DNA of 64,000 nt, taken from assembly GCA_036011085.1 (NCBI GenBank), contig DASCMS010000088.1, positions 5,879-69,878 on the forward strand. Reading direction: 5' to 3'. Below are positions 17,258 through 25,659 of the stretch, one piece after another. The notes beneath the pieces are model-generated. The model was not told the DNA's origin, did not search any database, and worked only from the letters and a program-made list of their open reading frames with translations. Within the stretch, counting starts at the first letter, position 1; the number at the start of each line of letters is the position of its first letter. The DNA comes from UBA8231 sp036011085 (lineage in GTDB: Bacteria > Latescibacterota > UBA2968 > UBA8231). The translations under genes and the position numbers were made by a program.

Positions 17258-17880
17258 TAGTCCTCCTCCTCGATCTGCTCGGTCTTGAAGGACCGCAGAA
17301 CCCAGATGAAGCCGCCGATGATGAAGAAAGCGCTCGGCGGCAACAGCATGAGACCGTTCGGCACGTACCAGCCGCCGACGTTGGCGAGGGGCAGAATCTC
17401 GACGCCGAAGAGCTTGCCCGAGCCGAACAGTTCGCGCAGCACGCCGACGACGAGCAGGATGAGGCTGTAGCCGAGGCCGTTGCCGATGCCATCCAGCAGC
17501 GACATGCCCACGCCCTCCTTCATGGCGAAGGCTTCGGCGCGCCCCATGATGATACAGTTGGTGATGATGAGGCCGACGAAGACCGACAGCTGCTTGCTGA
17601 TGCCGAAGGCGTAGGCGCGCAGGAACTGGTCGACGATGATCACCAGCGAGGCGATGATCGTCATCTGCACGATGATGCGGATGTTGGTGGGGATGAACTT
17701 GCGGATGAGGCTGACGGCACCGTTCGACATCGTACAGACGAAGATGACCGCCAGGCACATGGTGACGGCCGTGTCGAGCTTGGTCGTCACCGCCAGGGCC
17801 GAGCAGATTCCCAGAATCTGCAGGGCGATGGGGTTCTCGTCGAAGATCGGACCGAGCAGTGTGTCGCGTGCTTTGCCCAT
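17257..17880 (-). CDS. nqrD: Na+-translocating NADH:quinone reductase subunit D
   Basis: A 207-aa six-helix membrane subunit paired with NqrE. Typical stretches are NPIALQILGICSALAVT (cysteine of the Fe site) and VGLIITNCIIMGRAEAFAM (second cysteine). It starts at ATG 17880, 9 nt after nqrC. The acidic tail (TEQIEEED) is common in the family. Confidence 0.96.
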   Translation of the reverse strand: MGKARDTLLGPIFDENPIALQILGICSALAVTTKLDTAVTMCLAVIFVCTMSNGAVSLIRKFIPTNIRIIVQMTIIASLVIIVDQFLRAYAFGISKQLSVFVGLIITNCIIMGRAEAFAMKEGVGMSLLDGIGNGLGYSLILLVVGVLRELFGSGKLFGVEILPLANVGGWYVPNGLMLLPPSAFFIIGGFIWVLRSFKTEQIEEED

Positions 17881-17889
17881 GTTGATGTC

Positions 17890-18672
17890 CTATGCCTCTC
17901 CTTGCGTCTGCGCCCGCAGGCGATCGAGGTAGTTTTTGTAGCCGCCCTCGCTCAACCAGTATTGCAGCATGTTGTGCACCCCGCGGGCGGTGATCGTCGC
18001 GCCGGACAGGCCGTCGACGCGGTGTTCGGATCCGGGCGCCGAGGCGTCGACGGCGCCCCGCACCACCTGGATCCGCACGCTGCCATCGCTGCCGTAGGCC
18101 TGCTTGCCGTTCCACAGACCCTTCCAGGACGGGTTGTCGACCTCGCCGCCGAGGCCGGGGGTCTCGCCGTGCTCATAGAAAAGCAGCGACCGGATGGTGC
18201 TCAGGTCGTCCCGATCCAGGGCGACGAAGCCATAGAGTGTCGACCACAGACCCTTGCCGTAGATGGGCAGGATGACCTTGTCCACCTGTCCCTTCTTCTG
18301 CACCAGATACACCGGAACGCTCCGGGCCCGCCGCTTGATGCCGGCGCGATCCTGATCCTCGGCAATGGCGACTCCCAGCGTCGGATCGGTCGCCGCGTCG
18401 ATGAAGTCGTACGTCTCGGCGTCGAGGTCGTCCACGTACTCACCGGTTTCGAGGTCGACGATCCGCGTCTGGATATTCTCGAACAACTCGTCTACCGTGC
18501 CCGTTTCTCCTGCCAGGCCGGCGGCCATCAGGATGTTCTGCTTCTTGTCGAGCAGCTTGTTGGCTTCCTGCGTGGGCCTGAGAGTGACGGCTGCGCCCGA
18601 CACCAGCACGGAGCACACGACACACAGCAGCAGGGCCACGCCGAAGGTCTGGCCGACTGAGTTCTTTGCCAC
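17890..18672 (-). CDS. nqrC: Na+-translocating NADH:quinone reductase subunit C
   Basis: A 260-aa subunit with a single N-terminal membrane anchor (10-30) and a periplasmic FMN domain. The flavinylation motif D220-GLSGAT226 fits Dxx(S/T)gAT, with covalent FMN expected on T226. KGLWSTLYGFVALD (140-153) is another NqrC landmark. An ApbE flavin transferase is required for this modification and is not in the window. It starts 15 nt after nqrB. Confidence 0.96.
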   Translation of the reverse strand: MAKNSVGQTFGVALLLCVVCSVLVSGAAVTLRPTQEANKLLDKKQNILMAAGLAGETGTVDELFENIQTRIVDLETGEYVDDLDAETYDFIDAATDPTLGVAIAEDQDRAGIKRRARSVPVYLVQKKGQVDKVILPIYGKGLWSTLYGFVALDRDDLSTIRSLLFYEHGETPGLGGEVDNPSWKGLWNGKQAYGSDGSVRIQVVRGAVDASAPGSEHRVDGLSGATITARGVHNMLQYWLSEGGYKNYLDRLRAQTQGEA

Positions 18673-18687
18673 CTGCTGAATCCTTCC

Positions 18688-19893
18688 TTACACCGCTGTG
18701 CGGAGCGCCCGGCGGCGGATGTTGGCCTGTACGAAGAGGTAGTCCAGGACCGGTGCAAAAACATTGCCGAAGAGGATGGCCAGCATCACGCCTTCGGGGA
18801 AGGCGGGGTTGACGACCCGGATGAGGATCGTCATCACACCGATAAGGGTACCGTAGAGCCACCTGCCACCATTGGTGAAGGCGGCTGACACCGGGTCGGT
18901 AGCCATGAATACGCAGCCGAAAGCGAAGCCCCCGAGCACCAGATGCCATACCGGATCCATGGCGAACATGCTGTTGGTGCTGCTGTCCACCTGATGCAGC
19001 AGCCAGCCGAGGACGAAGGTGCTGGCCGTCATGCTGAGCATGATGCGCCAGGAACCGATACCGGTGGCGATGAGAACGGCTGCGCCGAAAAGGCAGGCCA
19101 GCGTCGACGTTTCGCCCATCGACCCGGGAATCGTGCCGATGAAAGCGTCCATCTTGCTCATGGATGACTCGAGAGCGGCCATGCCGTCCGCCGGTACCTG
19201 GCCCAGCGGCGTGGCGCGCGAAAACCCGTCCGTGGCGACCCACACCTTGTCGCCGCTGATCTGCGCCGGATAGGCGAAGTAGAGAAAGGCGCGAGCCGTA
19301 AGGGCCGGGTTGAGGAAGTTTTTCCCCGTGCCGCCGAAGATCTCCTTGCCGATGACGACGCCGAAGCTGATGCCGACGGCGACCTGCCACAGCGGGATGT
19401 TCGGGGGCAGAATGAGCGGGAACAGCATCCCCGTCACCAGGAACCCCTCGTTGACCTCGTGCCGCCGGACCATCGAGAACAGGGACTCCCAGAAACCACC
19501 GACCATGTTGCAGACAAGGAACACGGGCAGGAAGTACATGGCGCCGTGGACCATGTTGGCCAGCGCGCTCGTGGGATCGACGCCTACACCCAGGATATCG
19601 AGAAGGGCGCCGCGAATGCCCCCAGCCGACTCGAGACCGAGCTCCGCCAGCGCCATGTTCGCCTGATACCCGGTGTTCCACAGAGCCATCAGGATGCAGG
19701 GCGAGAGCGCCAGGATGACCATGATCATCATGCGTTTCAGGTCGAGGCTGTCGCGTACGTGAGCGGCGTTCCTGGTGACATCTGCCGGCGTGAAGAGGAA
19801 CGTGTCGACAAGCTCGTACACCGGGTAAAGCCGCTCGAGCTTGCCCCCGCGTTCGAAGTGGGGTGCGACCGAATCGAGAAGGTCTCGCAGCAT
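18688..19893 (-). CDS. nqrB: Na+-translocating NADH:quinone reductase subunit B
   Basis: The 401-aa ten-helix subunit that carries covalent FMN, riboflavin and the quinone/Na+ path. The FMN motif reads D222-GFSRAT228, with Arg where most NqrB proteins have Gly (SGAT); T228 is the expected attachment residue. NPALTARAFLYFAYPA (195-210) and FMATDPVSAAFTNGGRW are typical. ATG 19893 directly abuts the nqrA stop (TAG-ATG). Confidence 0.96.
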   Translation of the reverse strand: MLRDLLDSVAPHFERGGKLERLYPVYELVDTFLFTPADVTRNAAHVRDSLDLKRMMIMVILALSPCILMALWNTGYQANMALAELGLESAGGIRGALLDILGVGVDPTSALANMVHGAMYFLPVFLVCNMVGGFWESLFSMVRRHEVNEGFLVTGMLFPLILPPNIPLWQVAVGISFGVVIGKEIFGGTGKNFLNPALTARAFLYFAYPAQISGDKVWVATDGFSRATPLGQVPADGMAALESSMSKMDAFIGTIPGSMGETSTLACLFGAAVLIATGIGSWRIMLSMTASTFVLGWLLHQVDSSTNSMFAMDPVWHLVLGGFAFGCVFMATDPVSAAFTNGGRWLYGTLIGVMTILIRVVNPAFPEGVMLAILFGNVFAPVLDYLFVQANIRRRALRTAV

Positions 19894-21255
19894 CTAGAAT
19901 TCCTTCTCGATGGTTTCGAGGTTACGACGCAGCAGCGGCCCGTATTCGGTCTTGCCGGGACAGACGAACGTGCACAGTCCCAGATCCTCTTCATCGAGCT
20001 CGAGGGCACCCAGTTCGAGGCTGCGTTCGGCGTCACCCATGATCAGCGCCCGCAGCAGGAACGTGGGCAGCACGTCGAGGGGCATGACGGTCTCGAAGGA
20101 TCCGACGGGGACCATGGCCCGGGGGCTGCCGTTGGTATTGGTATGAAAGTCAAAGCGCTTGCCTGGCAGCAGAGCCGAGGTGAAGACACGTTTTACCGAG
20201 AACTTGTCGCCGCCCGGGGCCTGCCAGCCGAGAAACTCCCGCTGCCGACCTTCGGCGACGACGGATACCTGCAGATGCCAGTGCCCGAGGAAGCCGAGGT
20301 GTTCGCTGGTAGCCCGCCCGGACAGCAACGAACCGGAGACGACACGCGCCTCACCGGGGGACAGTTCGCCGTCGACGAGGCTGGCCAGGTCGGCGCCTGC
20401 CCGGGTGCGCAGCAGACGGGGCCGTGAGACGAGAGGACCGCCCAGAGCGATCACCCGCTCCGGGTTCACCTTGCCGGTGAGGAACAGGTCGCCCATGGCG
20501 GCCACGTCCTGATAATTGATCCAGAAAACCTTCTTCTGCAGGCCGGCACCGTCGAGAAAATGGATGTGCGTACCAGCCAGTCCCGCGGGGTGTGGGCCGC
20601 CGAATTCGGCAACGGAGACGTTGTTCTCATTGACCGGCCCGGGGATGGCCGCACCTGGCGCCTTGCAGACGAAGACGGTGCCGTCCGTCAGCCGTGTCAG
20701 GGCCTCGACGCCGGTCTGGAAGGCCTCCTCGCGGCCGGCCAGCACGATGGCGGGATCAGCGGCAAGAGGATTGGTGTCTATCGCTGTTACGAAGATCGAG
20801 TGCGGCTCGTGTTCGGGCAGGGGCACCTTGCTGAAGGGCCGCTGGCGCAGTCCCGTCCACAGGCCGGACTGGACGAGAGCGTCGCGAACATCAGCGCGGG
20901 ACAGGTCCGCCGGGCGTTTGCCACCCACGTCGAAGGTCTCTTCGCCAGCGCCGTCGTCCAACTCGATCTCGACCGACAGCAGTCGACGCTTCTCACCTCG
21001 GTGCACGCCGACGATCTTGCCGGCTCCGGGAGATGTGAAGCGCACACCGGGGCGACGCTTGTCCTCGAACAGCAGCTGACCGAGGCGAACGGTATCGCCT
21101 TCCTGGACTGCCATGGTGGGCCGCAGATCGTGGAAGTCGGGTCCCACGAGAGCGACACGACTCACGGGCCGCGCGTCCTCGATGACCTGTTGGCAATCGC
21201 CGGTAATCGGCAGGTCCAGGCCCTGCTTGATCGTGAAAGACCGCCTCTCACCCAT
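19894..21255 (-). CDS. nqrA: Na+-translocating NADH:quinone reductase subunit A
   Basis: The 453-aa peripheral subunit, first gene of the 25-gene minus-strand run. The N-terminus reads MGERRSFTIKQGLDLPITG, matching the family start IKKGLDLPI. ATG 21255 is preferred; an in-frame GTG at 21270 would add five residues. GRATSEHLGFLGHWHLQVSV, a vestigial-nuoF-like fold and the C-terminal CTFVCPGKTEYGPLLR segment are normal for NqrA. The stop is TAG. The promoter should lie in the 340-nt upstream spacer. Confidence 0.95.
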   Translation of the reverse strand: MGERRSFTIKQGLDLPITGDCQQVIEDARPVSRVALVGPDFHDLRPTMAVQEGDTVRLGQLLFEDKRRPGVRFTSPGAGKIVGVHRGEKRRLLSVEIELDDGAGEETFDVGGKRPADLSRADVRDALVQSGLWTGLRQRPFSKVPLPEHEPHSIFVTAIDTNPLAADPAIVLAGREEAFQTGVEALTRLTDGTVFVCKAPGAAIPGPVNENNVSVAEFGGPHPAGLAGTHIHFLDGAGLQKKVFWINYQDVAAMGDLFLTGKVNPERVIALGGPLVSRPRLLRTRAGADLASLVDGELSPGEARVVSGSLLSGRATSEHLGFLGHWHLQVSVVAEGRQREFLGWQAPGGDKFSVKRVFTSALLPGKRFDFHTNTNGSPRAMVPVGSFETVMPLDVLPTFLLRALIMGDAERSLELGALELDEEDLGLCTFVCPGKTEYGPLLRRNLETIEKEF

Positions 21256-21594
21256 CCTGGGGATTCTCACTCATGGTTCGGGTGGGGTAACGAACGGCGC
21301 GATGAGTCGGTGTTCCGGGTATACGTACACGGACACGGGACGCATGCACAGCGCTTATGGATCGAAGTTGTGGAACCCGGGCGAAGGTGCCCACTGCGTC
21401 GGCTGACAAGATTACAGGCCGGAGTTGTTATGGCGCCCGGAGGCAACCGGAATGGGCGCCGGACAGACCAGCGCGGGGACGACGGAATGCCCGTCGCTGC
21501 AACGGCGGGCAGGTGTGACAACCCGCTGAAGCCACGTTAGGTTACGGCCCTCTGTTAGGACTGTCAAGAAACCTGGAAAGCACGGAATTACAAT
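21256..21594. promoter_or_regulatory. divergent intergenic region: nqr operon leader and receptor gene upstream
   Basis: This spacer separates nqrA (minus) from the TonB receptor gene (plus) and must hold the promoter of the 25-gene energy run. No clear -35/-10 pair, sigma-54 site or recognised riboswitch is seen on either strand. The composition drops toward A+T near 21540-21594, just before the receptor gene. A GCCAC element at 21530-21534 and a GGCGCC block near 21432 recall parts of cobalamin riboswitches, but the conserved core is not present. Confidence 0.5.
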
Positions 21595-23427
21595 ATGGTC
21601 AGACGGTACACGTCGATGTGCGGTGTTTTTCTGACGGCGGCCCTGCCGGTGCTGCTCGGCCCGGCCAGGTCAGGGGCTGCCGACACCCCCCTGCGGCTGC
21701 CCGAAGTCGTGATCAGCGCCTCACGGCTCTCGAGTGAGGTGGCCTCACCGACACGCGATATGGTCGTGATCTGGGCGCAGGAAATCGCCGAACGGGCTCC
21801 GGCATCGATCACCGAGCTGCTCGGTTCGTTGCCCGGCGTCGACATCCGCACGCGGGGTCCCTGGGGTGTGCAGTCGGACCTGGAGGTCGATGGCTCTACC
21901 TTCAGCCAGGTTCTGATCCTGATCGACGGTGTCCGCGCCAACGATCCGCAGACCGGCCATCACACGTTGAACCTGGCCCTCGATCCAGCGGACCTGGAGC
22001 GTGTTGAGGTGATCTACGGCGCCGGCTCGGCGGTCCACGGCCCGGACGCCTTCGGCGGTGTGATCAACCTCGTGCCCAAAGCGACGGTGACCCCGCGTGT
22101 GGACGTGGCCGCCCGCTGGGGCGCCACCCTTGACGACGAGGACACGGCCGACGCCAGTGGTGTCGCCAGTGACGCGGCCCTCCGCTGGGGCTGGCAGGGA
22201 GACTGGGGCTCGGCCTGGCTGTCCGGCAGCAAGCGCCGCTCGGACGGCTATCGACGGGGGACCGACTTTGACGAGAATCGCGTGTTCGGCCATGCCCGGC
22301 TCCCCCTGGCCGGCGGCCAGCTGTCGGTAGAAACGGGTATCCAGGACAAGGTCTTCGGCGCCCGCGACTTCTATGCGCCCTTTCCTTCGCGGGAGTGGAC
22401 CACGGCACAGTCCGCTGCGGCCACCTGGCGTCGCGGCAGCCTCACGGTGCGCGGCTTTGGCCGCCGACACCGCGACCGTTTCGTCCTGATCGCCGCCGAC
22501 CCTGCCGTCTACGACAACCGACACCGCTCGCTGCTGGCCGGAGCCGAGGGGGCTGTCCGCACGGCCGTCGGTGGCGGTGACCTGGCCATCGGCGGTGAAC
22601 TCGTTCACGAGGGGATCGACAGCAACAACCTCGGTGAACGCAGCCGGTTGCGAGGCAGCCTGTTCGGCGAGTTCGGCCGATCCCTGGGGGATCACTGGCG
22701 TCTGCTGACGGGCTTGCGCGCCGACCACCACGAGAACTTCGGCTGGGAGGCATCGCCTTCGGTCAGTGCCTCGCGCACGCTCGGCCCAGGCAGGATCTTT
22801 GCGTCGGCGGCACGCTCCTACCGGGCGCCGTCCTTCACCGAATCCTTCTACACCGATCCGAACAACGTGGGCGACCCCGATCTGGGCGCCGAGCGCGCCT
22901 GGCAGTTCGAGACCGGCGGCAGCCTTCCCGTCGCCGGGGGGCGGCTCGAGGGCGCCGTGTTCCTGCGCCGCGAGAGCGACCTCATCGACTACATTCGCGC
23001 CACCGACACCCCCCCGTGGCAGGCGCAGAACCTGGGCGAGATGGAAACCGTCGGCCTGCGGCTGCGGGCCAGCCGCAGATGGCGTCGAGCCAGCGCCGAA
23101 GCCGGATTCACGCTCGTGGACAAGGAGCAGACCCTCGGCGCCGGACTGGAATCCAAGTATGTCTTCACCCACCCCACGAAGCAGCTGACCGCCCGACTGC
23201 GCCATGATCTTCTCCTGGGTGCCACCGCCGACTGGCAGATCATCGGCCGCAGCCGCCTGGCTCCCCTGGAGGACTACCGCGTCCTCGATCTCAACCTCAG
23301 CCTGCCCGTGACGTACGGCAGCGTCCTGCTGAGGGCCCGCAATCTGACCGACGAGAGCTACGAGGCGGTCCGAGGCGTGCCCATGCCGGGCCGCTGGTTC
23401 GGGCTGGAGACGCGGATCGACCTCTGA
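21595..23427 (+). CDS. TonB-dependent outer-membrane receptor, BtuB-like
   Basis: A 610-aa receptor with a signal peptide (about 1-28, ending ARSGAA). The plug domain follows the TonB-box-like LPEVVISASRL and contains LLGSLPGVDIRTRG, LILIDGVRANDPQ and VEVIYGAGSAVHGPDAFGGVINLV. The rest is a 22-strand barrel ending in ARNLTDESYEAVRGVPMPGRWFGLETRIDL (read in parts), the usual receptor C-terminus. Size and plug resemble BtuB/vitamin B12 receptors, but the substrate cannot be fixed from sequence. It is divergent from the nqr operon. No cobalamin genes adjoin it. Confidence 0.88.
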   Translation: MVRRYTSMCGVFLTAALPVLLGPARSGAADTPLRLPEVVISASRLSSEVASPTRDMVVIWAQEIAERAPASITELLGSLPGVDIRTRGPWGVQSDLEVDGSTFSQVLILIDGVRANDPQTGHHTLNLALDPADLERVEVIYGAGSAVHGPDAFGGVINLVPKATVTPRVDVAARWGATLDDEDTADASGVASDAALRWGWQGDWGSAWLSGSKRRSDGYRRGTDFDENRVFGHARLPLAGGQLSVETGIQDKVFGARDFYAPFPSREWTTAQSAAATWRRGSLTVRGFGRRHRDRFVLIAADPAVYDNRHRSLLAGAEGAVRTAVGGGDLAIGGELVHEGIDSNNLGERSRLRGSLFGEFGRSLGDHWRLLTGLRADHHENFGWEASPSVSASRTLGPGRIFASAARSYRAPSFTESFYTDPNNVGDPDLGAERAWQFETGGSLPVAGGRLEGAVFLRRESDLIDYIRATDTPPWQAQNLGEMETVGLRLRASRRWRRASAEAGFTLVDKEQTLGAGLESKYVFTHPTKQLTARLRHDLLLGATADWQIIGRSRLAPLEDYRVLDLNLSLPVTYGSVLLRARNLTDESYEAVRGVPMPGRWFGLETRIDL

Positions 23428-23519
23428 ACCTGCTGACGCGTACGACACTGGCGACAGGCACGCAGGCCCTCCGCCGGCAGGACCCGGTTCTCGGAGAGTG
23501 GATCGGTCGCATCGGACCC

Positions 23520-24053
23520 GTGTCGCTGCGCCGCCACCGGCACCGCTTCGGGGCGCTGTGTCGCGCCATCTGCGCCCAGCAGGTGGCCAAGAAAGCGGCG
23601 GCCACCGTCTACGCTCGCTTCCTCGTCCATTTCGCGCCGTCCCGGGAACCGGATCCGGAGCGTCTCCTCGCCCTCGCGGCGCAGACATTGCGCCAATGCG
23701 GCCTCTCGGGCAGGAAGGCGACCTATCTGCACGCCCTCGCCGAGGAATTCCAACACGGGCAGCTCGGACGCCTGAGATTCTCTCGCCTGAGTGATCAACA
23801 GATCATCGATGCCGTCGTCAGAGTACCCGGCCTCGGCATCTGGTCGGCGGAGATGTTCCTCATCTTCTCGGTGGGTAGAGCCGATGTCTTCAGCGTCGGC
23901 GATCTGGCGCTGCGCAACGGCGTGCAACGGCTGCTGGGCCGGGAGATGGAGCACCGGGAGATAGAGGAGATCTCCAGGCGCTGGTCTCCCTACCGGAGTG
24001 TCGCCAGTCTCTATCTGTGGCAGATCGCCCATTGGCCGGACCCACAGAGGTAG
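23520..24053 (+). CDS. AlkA-like DNA-3-methyladenine glycosylase (HhH-GPD); true start unclear
   Basis: A base-excision repair glycosylase of the helix-hairpin-helix GPD family. Visible are LCRAICAQQVAKKAA (canonical AIxxQQxSxKAA), the hairpin VPGLGIWSAEMFLIF, and the catalytic Asp in VFSVGDLALRNG. The annotated start is GTG 23520 (177 aa). In-frame sequence upstream to 23424 has no stop and reads like family N-terminus (RRQDPVLGEWIGRIGPVSL), but offers only CTG codons overlapping or just after the receptor stop (23424, 23430, 23433). The true protein is probably about 30 aa longer, starting at a rare codon. Confidence 0.85.
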   Translation: MSLRRHRHRFGALCRAICAQQVAKKAAATVYARFLVHFAPSREPDPERLLALAAQTLRQCGLSGRKATYLHALAEEFQHGQLGRLRFSRLSDQQIIDAVVRVPGLGIWSAEMFLIFSVGRADVFSVGDLALRNGVQRLLGREMEHREIEEISRRWSPYRSVASLYLWQIAHWPDPQR

Positions 24054-24141
24054 CCCTGGAGATCCGGTCGGTCGACCGGCGACCGCGCTTCTTCATATAC
24101 TTGGCCGACCCCGATCATCCCACAGCAAAAGAGGCTTGCCC

Positions 24142-25653
24142 ATGGGTATTGCTGCGCGCGCCCTGATTCTGGTGGCGGCATTCACGTCTCCGGTTTTCGC
24201 CCAGGACAACGGCTGGATTCAGGACCACCTGGCTTACCTCGATGGCCTCTTCGGGGCAACCGTCGAGGTCCTCGCCTTCGTACTGTTCGCCGATTTCGGC
24301 ACGGGTTTCCCTCTGATCGTTGCGATCCTCGTCGCCGGCGGTCTCTACTACACGTTCTATTTCAGATGGATGTCGGTACGCGCCTTCAAGCACGCCATCG
24401 ACGTCGTCCGCGGCCGCTTCGACAACCCGGAAGACCCGGGCGAGATCTCCCACTTCCAGGCCCTGTCCAGCGCCCTGTCGGCCACCATCGGCCTGGGCAA
24501 TATCGCCGGCGTCGCCATCGCCGTCGGCCTCGGAGGACCGGGGGCCGTGTTCTGGATGGTCCTCACCGCCGTCTTCGGCATGTCCTCGAAACTCGCCTCC
24601 TGCACGCTGGCGGTCATGTACCGCAGGACCACGCCCGACGGGCACGTATATGGTGGCCCCATGTACTACATGCAGGAGGGCTTGGCGAAGAAGGGTATGG
24701 GCGCCCTCGGCCGGACGCTGGCCGTGGTCTACGCCTTCCTCACGATCGGGGGATCGCTGGGTGGCGGCAACATGTTCCAATCGAACCAGACCCTGGAAAT
24801 CCTGGGCACCGTGTCGCCATGGTTTACGGACTACAACTGGTTCATGGGATTGCTCATGGCCGTCCTCGTGGGGCTCGTCATCATCGGCGGCATCCGCCGC
24901 ATCGGCCAGGTCGCGTCGCGCATCGTACCGACCATGTGCGGCCTCTATGTGCTGGCCTCGCTGTTCATCATCCTCAGCCACATCGCCGAGGTGCCGACCA
25001 TGGTCATGCGCATCGTCAGCATGGCATTTACGGGACCCGCCATGTACGGCGGCTTTGCCGGCGTTCTCATCATGGGAATCCGCCGGGCCGCCTTCTCCAA
25101 CGAGGCCGGCCTCGGTTCGGCGGCCTTTGCCCACGCCGCGGCCAAGACGGACGAACCTGCCCGCGAGGGTATTGTCGCCATGATCGGCCCCTTCATCGAC
25201 ACCATCGTCATCTGCACGCTGACGGGTCTCGTGTGCATGATCACGGGCGCCTATCTGCGACCCGAATTCCAGTCGGGGGACTTCATCGTCGGCACCCGCA
25301 TGACGGCGGCGGCTTTCGACTCCGTCATCCCCGGGGCCAGCTACGTGCTTGCCGTGGCAGTCTTCCTCTTCGCCTTCTCGACGATGATCTCCTGGTCCTA
25401 CTATGGCGAGCGCGCCTGGGAGTATCTCTTCGGAGCACGCTCGATCCTGCTCTATCGCCTGATCTTCGTGTTCTTCGTGTTCCTGGGATCGGTGACGGCC
25501 CTGACCAACGTCCTCGATTTCTCCGACATGATGATCCTCGGCATGGCCTTCCCCAACATCGTCGCTGGGGTTCTACTCAGTCCGCAGATTCGGGCGACAC
25601 TGTTCGACTACTGGGAGCGGCTGCAGAGCGGCCAGATGAAGCGCCACAAGTAG
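24142..25653 (+). CDS. sodium:alanine/glycine symporter (AGCS family)
   Basis: A 503-aa polytopic carrier that imports small amino acids with Na+ (or H+). ATG 24142 gives an N-terminal signal-like segment (GIAARALILVAAFTSPVFAQ). Family motifs include SATIGLGNIAGVAIAVGLGGPGA, the SKLASCTLAVMYR segment, GGPMYYMQEGL and RRAAFSNEAGLGSAAFAHAAA. Sodium coupling fits the neighbouring Na+-NQR operon. GAGG lies 9 nt before the start. The gene ends 6 nt from a convergent gene. Confidence 0.93.
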   Translation: MGIAARALILVAAFTSPVFAQDNGWIQDHLAYLDGLFGATVEVLAFVLFADFGTGFPLIVAILVAGGLYYTFYFRWMSVRAFKHAIDVVRGRFDNPEDPGEISHFQALSSALSATIGLGNIAGVAIAVGLGGPGAVFWMVLTAVFGMSSKLASCTLAVMYRRTTPDGHVYGGPMYYMQEGLAKKGMGALGRTLAVVYAFLTIGGSLGGGNMFQSNQTLEILGTVSPWFTDYNWFMGLLMAVLVGLVIIGGIRRIGQVASRIVPTMCGLYVLASLFIILSHIAEVPTMVMRIVSMAFTGPAMYGGFAGVLIMGIRRAAFSNEAGLGSAAFAHAAAKTDEPAREGIVAMIGPFIDTIVICTLTGLVCMITGAYLRPEFQSGDFIVGTRMTAAAFDSVIPGASYVLAVAVFLFAFSTMISWSYYGERAWEYLFGARSILLYRLIFVFFVFLGSVTALTNVLDFSDMMILGMAFPNIVAGVLLSPQIRATLFDYWERLQSGQMKRHK

Positions 25654-25659
25654 CGGCGA

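Noticed and set aside
21420..21594. Cobalamin riboswitch before the BtuB-like receptor.
   Set aside because: A GCCAC element and a GGCGCC block are present, but the conserved core order and the GGGAA/GCCACTG boxes are not found on either strand.
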